Positions 16,803-24,681 of a stretch of DNA of 52,028 bases are shown in pieces. The notes under the pieces were generated by a model. It was not told the DNA's origin. It searched no databases and saw only the letters and a program-made list of their open reading frames with translations. The stretch comes from Clostridia bacterium (GTDB lineage: Bacteria > Bacillota_A > Clostridia > Oscillospirales > CAG-272). Where the stretch lies: positions 1 through 52,028 of the forward strand of contig JAFSUU010000059.1 of assembly GCA_017445115.1 (NCBI GenBank). The letters run 5' to 3'. Made by a program: the position numbers and the translations under genes. Position 1 is the first letter of the stretch, and each line of letters opens with the position of its first letter.

Positions 16803-18668
16803 ATGGAAACAAGTTACGATAAATACGTCGGCGCGGTGCTCGACGGAAGATATATAGTAGAAAAAGTGATCGGTATGGGCGGCATGGCGGTCGTTTTCAA
16901 GGCGCAGGACGCAAAGACCGGACGCCCCGTAGCCGTAAAGCTGCTCAGAGAGGATATAGCTCAAGAGGAGGAGAGCGTCAAACGGTTCATCAACGAATCG
17001 AAGGCGGTCGCCATGCTCTCGCACCCGAATATAGTCAAGATCTTCGCGGTATCCGTGAAAGAGGACCTCAAATATATAGTAATGGAGTATATTGAGGGTA
17101 TCACGCTCAAGACCTATATGCAGAAGAAAAAGGTCATGTCCCCCGAGGAAACGCTCAACTGCGCGGGGCAGATACTCAGCGCTCTTGATCACGCTCATTC
17201 AAAGGGTATCGTCCACAGAGACATAAAACCGCAGAATATCATGCTGACCAAGAGCGGGCAGCTCAAAGTGACTGACTTCGGCATCGCAAAGCTTCCGAAC
17301 GCGGAGACGGTGACGATGACGGATAAAGCCATAGGTACTGTGTATTATATCAGCCCGGAGCAGGCGAGCGGTAAAGCCATCGATGCGAGGAGCGACCTGT
17401 ATTCGCTCGGCGTGACGATGTACGAGATGGCGACGGGAGAACTTCCGTTCAACGCGGAAAGTCCGGTTTCCGTGGCGCTGATGCAGGTAAACGAAAAACC
17501 CGTTCCGCCGAAAGAGATCAACCCTGAGATCCCGCTCGGGCTTCAGCAGATAATAGGTCACGCGATGGAAAAGGATCCGTCGGAGAGGTATCAGAGCGCA
17601 AAGGCAATGCTCGCCGACGTCTCACTCTTACGCAAGGATCCCAAGACGACGTTCAAGACCGGCAAGAAGAAGGCGGAAAAAGCCGGATTCAGAGGCGTCA
17701 TTTCTCAGATGGCGCACAGCAACACGATGCTTCCGATCATCCTCGGAGTTACGATCCCGTTCATAATCATTCTGATAGTTTCCGCATTTATCGGACTGTC
17801 GAAGATCACCAACAATCAGACACCGGCGGAGACGATAACGGTGGATAATTTCGTCGGTGAAAATTACTATGACAACGACAAACTCCGCTCCGCACTTAAA
17901 AACTCCGAGATATACAGAGTGGATATAAAGACAAAAGAAGATCCAGACCACGAACCCGGATATATCCTCGAGCAGAGCCCTAAAGCAGGATCGAAAAAGA
18001 AGATCGAACGCGGCAAAACTTATTGCGAGCTGACGCTTACAATAAGCGCGTCCGGCGAGAAAGAGTCTATTCCTTTGCTAAGGTCTTACGAGAGACGTGA
18101 CGCTGAGCTCAAGCTGAAATCACTAAGCATTCCGTATGAGATCGTTGAGGTGAACGACGACGTTTTTGAAGCCGGTCAGGTCATAAAGACAGATCCTGTC
18201 GCGGGAGAACAGCTCGCCGATGGCGAAAAGGTCATCGTTTATGTCAGCGCCGGTCCCGTCAACGGAGATATAGAAGTGCCGAGACTTGTAGGGCTCACCG
18301 AGCGCGAAGCGCTGAAGGCTCTGCAGGAAAAGGGACTTGCGATCGGCAGCGCAACGTACGAAAAATCCGAAAAAGACGCGGGTATCGTAATACGTCAGAA
18401 GCTTCCTGAAGGCACGCGCGTCGGCAAGAACACAAAGATCGATATAGTCATCAGCGGCGGTAAGAACTACGATTCCGAAAAGGGAATAGTGACGGAGACC
18501 GAAACCGAGACTGAAACCGAAACCGAGACCGAAACCGAGACCGAGACTGAGACCGAGACCGAAGCCGAGCCCGTGGTCACTGAGTCTGAGTCTGCAGAAC
18601 CGGTCACCGATACCGAACCCGACACGCAGGAAGAGCAAACACAGCCTGAAGAAGGCAAAGACGAATGA
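16803..18668 (+). CDS. prkC: PASTA-domain Ser/Thr protein kinase
   Basis: A 621-residue membrane Hanks-type kinase; in Firmicutes PrkC senses muropeptides and lipid II and influences spore germination and wall synthesis. The kinase domain spans residues about 12-275, with GMGGMAVVF loop, AVKLL lysine, HRDIKPQN catalytic loop near 138-145, DFG in VTDFGIAKL and the SPEQASG activation-loop end. One membrane helix lies near 308-332. Outside are three PASTA-like repeats (about 350-555), then a low-complexity tail with twelve consecutive Thr-Glu pairs and more acidic Thr/Ser residues. The tail looks like a flexible extracellular spacer and is unusual. Its stop overlaps rsgA by four bases. Confidence 0.95.
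   Translation: METSYDKYVGAVLDGRYIVEKVIGMGGMAVVFKAQDAKTGRPVAVKLLREDIAQEEESVKRFINESKAVAMLSHPNIVKIFAVSVKEDLKYIVMEYIEGITLKTYMQKKKVMSPEETLNCAGQILSALDHAHSKGIVHRDIKPQNIMLTKSGQLKVTDFGIAKLPNAETVTMTDKAIGTVYYISPEQASGKAIDARSDLYSLGVTMYEMATGELPFNAESPVSVALMQVNEKPVPPKEINPEIPLGLQQIIGHAMEKDPSERYQSAKAMLADVSLLRKDPKTTFKTGKKKAEKAGFRGVISQMAHSNTMLPIILGVTIPFIIILIVSAFIGLSKITNNQTPAETITVDNFVGENYYDNDKLRSALKNSEIYRVDIKTKEDPDHEPGYILEQSPKAGSKKKIERGKTYCELTLTISASGEKESIPLLRSYERRDAELKLKSLSIPYEIVEVNDDVFEAGQVIKTDPVAGEQLADGEKVIVYVSAGPVNGDIEVPRLVGLTEREALKALQEKGLAIGSATYEKSEKDAGIVIRQKLPEGTRVGKNTKIDIVISGGKNYDSEKGIVTETETETETETETETETETETETEAEPVVTESESAEPVTDTEPDTQEEQTQPEEGKDE
18492..18563 (+). repeat. Hexanucleotide repeat coding (Thr-Glu)12
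   Basis: Twelve tandem ACN-GAR hexamers at the 3' end of the prkC frame. Units differ only at third codon positions (ACC/ACT/ACG, GAA/GAG), so the repeat can expand or contract by whole units without frameshift, giving length variation in the extracellular tail of the kinase. Confidence 0.9.
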
Positions 18669-19624
18669 CGTCACTTGACGGACCGCGCACCGTCCGCGGC
18701 ACCATAATCAAAGGCGTCGGAGGTCTTTATACTGTCATATCCGACGACGGCGAACGCTTTGTCTGCCCTGCGAGAGGGATACTCAGGCATGAGAACGTTA
18801 CACCTCTCGTCGGCGATGAAGTCGACGTTACGGTCGGCGGTGGAGAAGAAGGTTCCGCCGCGGTCGGACACGTCATACAGAGGAAGAATTCTCTCGTCCG
18901 TCCTCCGGTCGCAAATCTTTCGCACCTCTTTGTCGTGATACCGTCGGCAAAGCCGAAGCCGGATCTCGTCACAGTCGACAAACTGATCTCGATCTGCGAG
19001 GTGAGAGAGATCGAACCTGTCGTTGTCGTCAACAAGTGCGACCTTGATCCTCTCGAGACTGCGAGGATAAAAGGCATATACGAAGGTGCCGGATTCACCT
19101 GCTTTGCGCTGTCCGCCGCGACCGGAGACGGCTGCGGCGCACTTCTTGACTACCTGCACGGAGAAGCGGAAAAGTCCCCCGTGAGAGCCGCTTTCGCGGG
19201 CGTTTCGGCGGCGGGAAAATCGACTCTTATGAAGAGACTGTTCCCGTCTCTTGATCTGAAAACAGGGGACGTCAGCCGGAAGATCGAGCGCGGTCGTCAC
19301 ACCACGCGCCACGTCGAACTGTTTCCGGTGACGGATGACGGCAGATGCTTGATCGCGGATACTCCCGGCTTTTCACTTCTCGATTTCGCGAAATTCAATT
19401 TCTGCTCTCTCGCCGAGCTTCCTTTCACTTTCCGCGAGTTCGCGGATTGCCTCGGAAAGTGCAGGTACACGAAATGTACTCACACGAAAGAGGAGGGCTG
19501 CGCGGTGCTTGAAAAGATGGCGAGGGGTGAGATCTCGGAAGAGCGTCACCGCAGCTACGCAGCGCTTTACGACGAAATCAAACAGACGCCGGAGTGGAAA
19601 AGAAAACGCGACGCCGATATGTAA
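18665..19624 (+). CDS. rsgA: Ribosome small-subunit GTPase RsgA
   Basis: A 319-residue circularly permuted GTPase acting in late 30S assembly. The OB-fold N-terminus covers about residues 1-75. The G motifs occur in permuted order: G4 VVNKCDLD, then G1 GVSAAGKSTLMKRL, then G3 DTPGFSLLD. The C-terminal zinc finger is CLGKCRYTKCTHTKEEGC. In the P-loop the usual SGVGKS is replaced by SAAGKS, still a valid Walker A. In many Firmicutes rpe and thiN follow rsgA before spoVM; both are absent here. Confidence 0.95.
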   Translation: MTSLDGPRTVRGTIIKGVGGLYTVISDDGERFVCPARGILRHENVTPLVGDEVDVTVGGGEEGSAAVGHVIQRKNSLVRPPVANLSHLFVVIPSAKPKPDLVTVDKLISICEVREIEPVVVVNKCDLDPLETARIKGIYEGAGFTCFALSAATGDGCGALLDYLHGEAEKSPVRAAFAGVSAAGKSTLMKRLFPSLDLKTGDVSRKIERGRHTTRHVELFPVTDDGRCLIADTPGFSLLDFAKFNFCSLAELPFTFREFADCLGKCRYTKCTHTKEEGCAVLEKMARGEISEERHRSYAALYDEIKQTPEWKRKRDADM

Positions 19625-19633
19625 CCGTTCGCA

Positions 19634-19666
19634 TTCCTTTGAATATAATGTTATAAATCAAAGGAA
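19634..19666 (+). promoter_or_regulatory. Hairpin overlapping the spoVM ribosome site
   Basis: TTCCTTTGA (19634-19642) pairs perfectly with TCAAAGGAA (19658-19666). The right arm covers the first part of the AAGGAAGGAG ribosome site of spoVM, so the stem could lower its translation or mark the 5' end of its own transcript. No sigma-E promoter is clear by eye. Confidence 0.45.
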
Positions 19667-19677
19667 GGAGCCGATAC

Positions 19678-19749
19678 ATGAAGATCGCCGTCGTAAAGAG
19701 TCCGAAATTACTTATTCCTATTTTGAAAAAATTATTCAAAATAAAATAA
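19678..19749 (+). CDS. spoVM: Stage V sporulation protein SpoVM (23 residues)
   Basis: A 23-residue peptide, MKIAVVKSPKLLIP followed by ILKKLFKIK, starting seven bases after a strong AAGGAAGGAG site. Bacillus subtilis SpoVM is a 26-residue amphipathic helix that recognises the convex forespore membrane and recruits SpoIVA for spore coat assembly. This peptide shares the N-terminal MK, the K-x-P-K core with proline at position 9, and alternating hydrophobic and lysine residues. Position supports the call: in B. subtilis spoVM closes the prpC-prkC-rsgA-rpe-thiN run, and here it directly follows rsgA. A second proline at position 14 would kink the helix and is unusual. It is short enough to be missed by automated gene calling. 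Confidence 0.85.
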   Translation: MKIAVVKSPKLLIPILKKLFKIK

Positions 19750-19755
19750 TGAACG

Positions 19756-19776
19756 TGCCGGCGGTCTCCGCCGGCA
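19756..19776 (+). terminator. GC-rich hairpin after spoVM
   Basis: TGCCGGCGG (19756-19764), loop TCT, CCGCCGGCA (19768-19776). The stem is very stable and begins seven bases after the spoVM stop, but it lacks a proper T run, so it may be a weak terminator or an mRNA 3'-end stabiliser. Confidence 0.55.
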
Positions 19777-19808
19777 TTCATATTCTGTGTAAAAAGTCGG
19801 ATCAACTC

Positions 19809-19837
19809 TTGAAATCGTTTTCTAAAAGATGTAGAAT
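19809..19837 (+). promoter_or_regulatory. Promoter of the 76-residue protein gene
   Basis: TTGAAA (19809-19814), 17-nt spacer, TAGAAT (19832-19837), about 33 nt upstream of the start codon. Confidence 0.6.
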
Positions 19838-19870
19838 ATAAATGCAGAATATATTACAGGAGGCTTTTCA

Positions 19871-20101
19871 ATGGATATCAAAGCGAAAATCGCGGAATTA
19901 GTTGCAAAGATCACCAAGGACCCGGCTCTCAAAGAAAAGTTCGAAAAAGACCCCGTAGCGACGGTTAAGGGACTCGTCGGAAATCTTCCGATGGATCAGA
20001 TCAAGCCCATCGTTGACGGTGTAAAGGCAAAGCTCGGCGCGACTGCTGTCGGAGAAAAGCTGAACGACATCGGAAACAAGATCGGCGGTATATTCGGTTG
20101 A
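19871..20101 (+). CDS. Small helical protein of unknown function
   Basis: A 76-residue protein with a perfect AGGAGG ribosome site, own promoter and a strong terminator, so it is probably well expressed. It begins MDIKAKIAELVAKITKDPAL, continues with KEKFEKDPVATVKGLVG and LPMDQIKPIVDGVKAKLG, and ends in a Gly/Ile-rich GNKIGGIFG tail. There is no signal peptide, Cys or membrane helix. I recognise similar short proteins in gut Clostridia but no assigned function. The DPAL..F..DP pattern loosely recalls Nif11-type leader regions of modified peptides; no modifying enzyme lies nearby, so that link is weak. Confidence 0.75.
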   Translation: MDIKAKIAELVAKITKDPALKEKFEKDPVATVKGLVGNLPMDQIKPIVDGVKAKLGATAVGEKLNDIGNKIGGIFG

Positions 20102-20120
20102 TTATATCAATGAGTGTGAA

Positions 20121-20159
20121 GCGGGGAGAACTTTTTACAAAAAAGTTCTCCCCGCCCCT
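20121..20159 (+). terminator. Long-stem terminator after the 76-residue gene
   Basis: GCGGGGAGAACTTTTT (20121-20136) pairs with AAAAAGTTCTCCCCGC (20140-20155), a 16-base-pair perfect stem. It is very strong, and symmetrical enough to block transcription from either side. Confidence 0.8.
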
Positions 20160-20183
20160 TTCAAAAATCTTTGGGTATGAAAA

Positions 20184-20213
20184 AAGCAGGCTGATTTTTA
20201 CGTCAGCCTGCTT
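20184..20213. terminator. Bidirectional terminator with TTTTTACG loop
   Basis: AAGCAGGCTGA (20184-20194), loop TTTTTACG, TCAGCCTGCTT (20203-20213), with A residues before. It lies at the 3' end of the leftward gene ending at 20228 and works best in that direction (A run 20181-20185 reads as T on the minus strand). A near-copy with a compensated base pair occurs at 34325-34358. Confidence 0.8.
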
Positions 20214-20227
20214 AATTGTTATTGAGC

Positions 20228-21319
20228 TTATTTTACTATGAATGCGAAGGGAAGTTTCCACGACGCGTTCGAGTAATAGAACGTGACGCTTGTCATCAGC
20301 CATTCGTGGTCGTAATACATACATGACGACGAGCCGCCGTCGAGGTTTGCCGCATTGACCGCGCCGTAGTCTACCATGATGTCGATGAGGTCGGATGCCG
20401 ACGCTCCGAGGTGTCCTTCTTTGCCGCGTCCGTCGGTAACGAGCATCAGAATGCTGCCGTCCGCGCACTGGCCGATAGCCGTTCTCGGATTGAGTCCGCT
20501 TCCCGCGCCGTTGAGCTCTCTCTCCTTGCCGTTGATGACGAGCTGGACGAAGTGGTTGTTAGCGTCGCTGCTTTCCTCCTGGAAAGTGACGGCGTCACGT
20601 ATGCCTTTTTCTTTGATGACTTTCTCCATCTGAGCGGGAGTGTACATATCAATATTGAATATTTCGAGAATATTGTCGTTCGTGAGTCCTACCAGAACGT
20701 AACCGCGGTCTCCCTGCGGGTTATTCATCTGGATCTCGCCGTTTGACACAACCACGCCGAACGGGGCGCCGCCCGAGTTGTTGTAAGAATTGTAGATACC
20801 GCCGTTGATGCCGCCGATAGCTTTATTGTCTTCAACAAGCACGTCGAGCGTCACGCCCTCGGCGCGCCACGGGTAGATAGTCGCAAGGCTCACGCGTGAC
20901 GGATCCTTTACCTTTATCATATATCCCGTGAAGGTTCTTCCGGGTACCGTAAAGACTTCGATGTCCTTTTCGTCGGTCGGCGTGTCGTCGCCGGTCTCGG
21001 TTCCTTTACCGCCGATGTTGATAAGATCCGTATTGACCGTATCGTCGATCGGCTGCATCTTGTTCCTGTCGACTATCTCCTGGATCTCCTCGGGTGAGAG
21101 AAACAGTGAGACCACGAACTTAAGCTGACCTGTCTCGAGAAGGGTGGTGGTGAGGATCTCTTTCGCCTTTTCCGAGGTCGAACCGAGGATCATCTTTATC
21201 ATCAGTACGAGCGCGGCGGCGAGGACGATAACGAACGTGAGGATGATCGCGAGGATGCGAAGGATCACTTTTATGACTTTTTTGCCCGTTCCGGGCGTTT
21301 TGACCTGTGTTCCTGTCAT
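20228..21319 (-). CDS. Phosphodiester glycosidase family protein (NAGPA domain)
   Basis: A 363-residue membrane-anchored protein with an N-terminal helix (about residues 17-42) and an outward NAGPA / phosphodiester-glycosidase domain. Characterised members remove sugar from phosphodiester-linked glycans; bacterial homologues are often tied to the cell surface. Family motifs include AIGGINGGIYNSYNNSGGAP, LNPRTAIGQCADGSILMLV, TDGR and AVNAANLDGGSSSCMYY with the conserved Asp-Gly-Gly-Ser. It lies 18 bases downstream of a second membrane protein gene and probably shares its transcript. The natural substrate is unknown. Confidence 0.85.
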   Translation of the reverse strand: MTGTQVKTPGTGKKVIKVILRILAIILTFVIVLAAALVLMIKMILGSTSEKAKEILTTTLLETGQLKFVVSLFLSPEEIQEIVDRNKMQPIDDTVNTDLINIGGKGTETGDDTPTDEKDIEVFTVPGRTFTGYMIKVKDPSRVSLATIYPWRAEGVTLDVLVEDNKAIGGINGGIYNSYNNSGGAPFGVVVSNGEIQMNNPQGDRGYVLVGLTNDNILEIFNIDMYTPAQMEKVIKEKGIRDAVTFQEESSDANNHFVQLVINGKERELNGAGSGLNPRTAIGQCADGSILMLVTDGRGKEGHLGASASDLIDIMVDYGAVNAANLDGGSSSCMYYDHEWLMTSVTFYYSNASWKLPFAFIVK

Positions 21320-21337
21320 TTCAGATTCCCCCTTTCA

Positions 21338-23068
21338 TCACTGCCTGTCGATGACGGCCCAGTGAGGATTGTTCACTCCGTCGTCTGTGTCGTCAACGTA
21401 TACGAAATAGAACGTACTGTCGAGCGGGTCAACTATGTTCAAACCGCTCGAAAGATACATAGGTTTGTCAAATTTGATGTGGCATGAGAAGCATCTGTTT
21501 GAGAACTTCACGTAATCGGTTACAGATTCGTTGATGAACGCCGGGTTGCCGAGCGTGTGTCCGCTCGTGAACGTGATGTCGATGCCCGTCGCGTAACGGT
21601 ACATCATATCGTAATAATACGAACCTTTAACAAGATATTCGGCGAGCTTGTAGAATCCGTTGGGCCAGCCGTAAATATCGAGATCCTGGCTCATAAACAG
21701 GCTCCATCTCTCCGCCATATCGAGCGGATCGGGATTGCCTTCAAGTCCCGCGGGAAGCGTTTCGCTGACGGGCAGTGTCTCGGCGGTGATAACGTTGTCT
21801 TTGGTTTCAGCTTCGACTTCGGCGCCGCTCTTGTCCTTGACCGATATCTTGCTTCCGTCGTCTATAACGCAAAGATCGTAGGTCGCAAGGCCGGGGATAT
21901 CGTCACAGTACTCTTTTACGTACTGGTATTTATCGATGTCGGTCACGAGCGCTTTCGACAGGTCGATCAGCTTGTCGCCGAAATAGACGTCGTAGCAGGT
22001 GAGCGCCTTGATCTTGTAGTAAACGAACGAGACAGCTTCTTTACCGTTGAAAGAGACCGTGTTGCCGATAGTGTCAGTGATGACGGTGTCCGGATGGAAC
22101 AGCGACGACACGGTGTATGTGAGAAGTCCTTCCGTCTCGGACGGCTTTCCTTCAATGACCTCGCCGCCCGACGTTACAGTTACGTTAGCGGGGAAGTCGA
22201 ACGAGAACGTCTTTGCTTCGCACGAGATCATCGCCCATTCGGTGATGGGGAAGATCGCGAGTACCGTATCCTCTTTCAGCGTCTTCATCACCAGATTGCC
22301 TATGCTGAATCCGTTGAGGTATATGTCGTAAGTCACGGTGTCGGAGGACAGACCGCTTCTCGATTTTTTGTACGTCAGATCGCCTACCGCGAACGCGTGC
22401 TGATAACTCTTCAGTTCTTCCTCGGTCGGCTCGTACTGTTCTTTGATGCTGTCGAGCGAGATCTCTTTTTCTATCTTTCCCGCAGCTGCGGCGCTCTTGA
22501 TAGATTCAAGCTTTTCCGAGATGATGTTGTCGACCTGTGACGCCTCGAAATCGACGAGCAGGCTGTGAACGTAGAAAAGGAATACAGCCGCTAGAATAAG
22601 AAGAACGCCGAGATATATGAGGTAAACTTTTCCGAAATATTTTTTCTTCGGCGCGACGGCTTTTTCGCGTCTTGTTACGGCTATCTGTCCGCGGTCCTCT
22701 TCCTCGGAGACGTTTCTTTGTTTTGTCGCGGGGATAGCGCGGACCGTTCTGCTCACGGACGCTCTCTTCTGCTGGGGCCTGCTCACGGTTTTAGCGGATG
22801 AGGAAGCGGCAGCGGGCTTTGCTGCAGCGGGCTGAGACGATGCGGGTCTTGCCGCGGCGGGCGTCGCGCGCTTAACTGTGGTAGATGCGGCAGATGCCCT
22901 CGCTTGCGTTGAAGTCGTGCGGCTTGCGGAAGTCCCTGCCGCCGGTCTTGCCGCGCGCGCGGTTTGTACGCTTCTCGCCGGGGATGTCGCGCTTTGCGCT
23001 TTTTCTTTCGGACGGCGTTTTAAGGGTATCGCGTCGTCTTCGAATTCGTCGAACAAATCGTTTTTCAT
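21338..23068 (-). CDS. Unknown membrane-anchored protein with Ala/Ser/Pro/Arg-rich N-terminus
   Basis: A 576-residue protein of no recognised family. It begins with an acidic MKNDLFDEFEDDAIPLKRRP, then a low-complexity basic Ala/Ser/Pro/Thr region (about 20-115), one membrane helix near 148-169 (VYLIYLGVLLILAAVFLFYV), and a roughly 400-residue outer part. The outer part has two apparent halves: a region with YQHAFAVGDLTYKKSRSGLS, and a C-terminal piece with FSNRCFSCHIKFDKPMYLS. The cytoplasmic basic low-complexity tail and single helix resemble surface or division-associated proteins, but nothing identifies it. It precedes the NAGPA gene in the same direction, suggesting a joint role at the cell surface. 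Confidence 0.8.
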   Translation of the reverse strand: MKNDLFDEFEDDAIPLKRRPKEKAQSATSPARSVQTARAARPAAGTSASRTTSTQARASAASTTVKRATPAAARPASSQPAAAKPAAASSSAKTVSRPQQKRASVSRTVRAIPATKQRNVSEEEDRGQIAVTRREKAVAPKKKYFGKVYLIYLGVLLILAAVFLFYVHSLLVDFEASQVDNIISEKLESIKSAAAAGKIEKEISLDSIKEQYEPTEEELKSYQHAFAVGDLTYKKSRSGLSSDTVTYDIYLNGFSIGNLVMKTLKEDTVLAIFPITEWAMISCEAKTFSFDFPANVTVTSGGEVIEGKPSETEGLLTYTVSSLFHPDTVITDTIGNTVSFNGKEAVSFVYYKIKALTCYDVYFGDKLIDLSKALVTDIDKYQYVKEYCDDIPGLATYDLCVIDDGSKISVKDKSGAEVEAETKDNVITAETLPVSETLPAGLEGNPDPLDMAERWSLFMSQDLDIYGWPNGFYKLAEYLVKGSYYYDMMYRYATGIDITFTSGHTLGNPAFINESVTDYVKFSNRCFSCHIKFDKPMYLSSGLNIVDPLDSTFYFVYVDDTDDGVNNPHWAVIDRQ

Positions 23069-23280
23069 TTATACATACCTTTCGGGATTGATCACATTAT
23101 CCATATAATTATATCATATAGTACATTCTATTTCAATAGTGCTTTTTTACAAAAGTAGTCATTTTTCTTTATTATTCTCCCATACAGGTATGATAAACGT
23201 TAAAACTTTTGTCTGCATATTGTGTTTTTCCGCAAATCATATCTTTTTTTATCATAAATCGTCAAATGAGATGAAAACGC

Positions 23281-23309
23281 TTGATTTTTTCGCCGCTCTC
23301 TGCAATAAT
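23281..23309 (+). promoter_or_regulatory. Candidate promoter of the nucleoside-hydrolase-like gene
   Basis: TTGATT (23281-23286), 17-nt spacer, AATAAT (23304-23309), 33 nt before the start codon. The rest of the 274-base divergent gap (23069-23342) is AT-rich and shows no gene. Confidence 0.5.
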
Positions 23310-23342
23310 AGTAGTGTAAAAATTTTTTAGCGGGGGCAATAT

Positions 23343-24560
23343 ATGGACCTTATCAGAAAACTGCTTGCGGATCTTCCGGGAGACGAATGGTCTTCGGAAT
23401 ATTCGGACGGGAGATGTATTCATTTGTCTGCGGGAACTCCTGACAGACTCATAAAAGAGAGAATAGAGAAGAGGATCTCCGAGGCGGCAAAACGCGCGGG
23501 TATCGAGGGCGCGTCGTGCGAGCTTGAATCCGGATTCGACGTACTTAAAAAGGAATATGAAGCGGAAAGGTTCGCAAAGGGCGGCGTCGTGATGAAGCTC
23601 TCGGCGAACGGCGAAGTTTCAAAGGATACGGTAGAACTTGAGATCAAACTCAAAGAGGTCATTTTCGACCACGACCTCGGCTCCGACTGCGACGACGGCG
23701 GCGCTGTTGCCGTGCTTCTCAATGCGCACCGCGAGGGCTACTGCCAGGCGCTCGCGATAACGAGCTGTGTCTTCAATCCTTACGCCTCGTACTGCGTGAG
23801 CCTTATGTGCGAGTATTTCGGCGTCGACGATATCGATATCGGCGTCAACACAGAGCGCGACGCGCTCACCGGCGAAGGCTGGTATATGTGCTCGAAAGAC
23901 CAGGCGGCAAAGTACTACACGAAGCTCGGCAGGGAATACCCCACGTACGAATCCAACGTTCCGCTGATAAGACGCCACCTCGCGAAGAGCCGCGGAGGAC
24001 TTACGCTCCTGTCGACGGGAGCTTTGACGACGCTCCTTCCCCTGATGGAATCCGGTCCGGACGAATACAGCCCGCTCGACGGAGTCTCCCTCTTCCGCCA
24101 GAAGGTCGGCCATTACGTCTGCGGCGGCGGAAGATTCCCCGAGGGCACACAGGAGTCCAACTTCCTTTGCGACCCCGAAGCAGTCGATAAAGTAATAAAC
24201 GTCTACCTCAAAGGCTATCCCATGACGTTCTTCGGAGCGGAAGTCGCCGGCGGTACGTTCTCCGGATACGTTATGAAGCAGGATAAATATAAGGACTATA
24301 TCCTTCGCGATATCTACGAATTCCACAGACCCGAGACCTGCGATCACAACAGCTGGGACCTCGGCACGATGCACTATTCCGTCTTCGGAACGTCCTACGG
24401 CTTCTTCGAGATCCGCCGCGGATATACAGTCGTGCCTTACGGCGAAGGCGGCTGCCTCCATCTCTACGAGGGCGGCGTCCACGAATACGTAGTCCGCCGC
24501 GGTCCGTTCGAAATACTCACCGACACCTTCAACGAACTCATCGTCCCGCGCGAATATTGA
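23343..24560 (+). CDS. Nucleoside hydrolase-like protein with N-terminal extension
   Basis: A 405-residue protein of the inosine-uridine nucleoside hydrolase superfamily. The metal-binding start is IFDHDLGSDCDDGGAVAVLL near residues 108-127, an expanded form of the usual DxDxGxDDAxA. Later conserved elements are LTLLSTGALTTLL and CDHNSWD near the C-terminus. About 105 residues precede the catalytic domain and are not part of canonical 310-residue enzymes; that segment is charged, and I do not recognise it. There is no signal peptide. It might release nucleobases or cleave another N-riboside. It is monocistronic, with a terminator at 24630. Confidence 0.75.
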   Translation: MDLIRKLLADLPGDEWSSEYSDGRCIHLSAGTPDRLIKERIEKRISEAAKRAGIEGASCELESGFDVLKKEYEAERFAKGGVVMKLSANGEVSKDTVELEIKLKEVIFDHDLGSDCDDGGAVAVLLNAHREGYCQALAITSCVFNPYASYCVSLMCEYFGVDDIDIGVNTERDALTGEGWYMCSKDQAAKYYTKLGREYPTYESNVPLIRRHLAKSRGGLTLLSTGALTTLLPLMESGPDEYSPLDGVSLFRQKVGHYVCGGGRFPEGTQESNFLCDPEAVDKVINVYLKGYPMTFFGAEVAGGTFSGYVMKQDKYKDYILRDIYEFHRPETCDHNSWDLGTMHYSVFGTSYGFFEIRRGYTVVPYGEGGCLHLYEGGVHEYVVRRGPFEILTDTFNELIVPREY

Positions 24561-24629
24561 TCTCAATATAATAAGACAGAATATCCGCGCCATAGTTTCG
24601 GTGCGGAGTCGAAAATCGTCAGAAAATAC

Positions 24630-24660
24630 CGAACCGGGAGTGATATACACTCCCGGTTCG
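24630..24660. terminator. Terminator between convergent genes
   Basis: CGAACCGGGAGTG (24630-24642), five-base loop, CACTCCCGGTTCG (24648-24660), a 13-base-pair perfect stem serving the rightward nucleoside-hydrolase-like gene and the leftward acyltransferase. Confidence 0.75.
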
Positions 24661-24681
24661 ATGTTTTGATCAGTATTCCTG

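Noticed and set aside
19749..19841. 30-codon frame after spoVM
   Set aside because: It is built on a GC hairpin and runs into the promoter of the next gene; no ribosome site.
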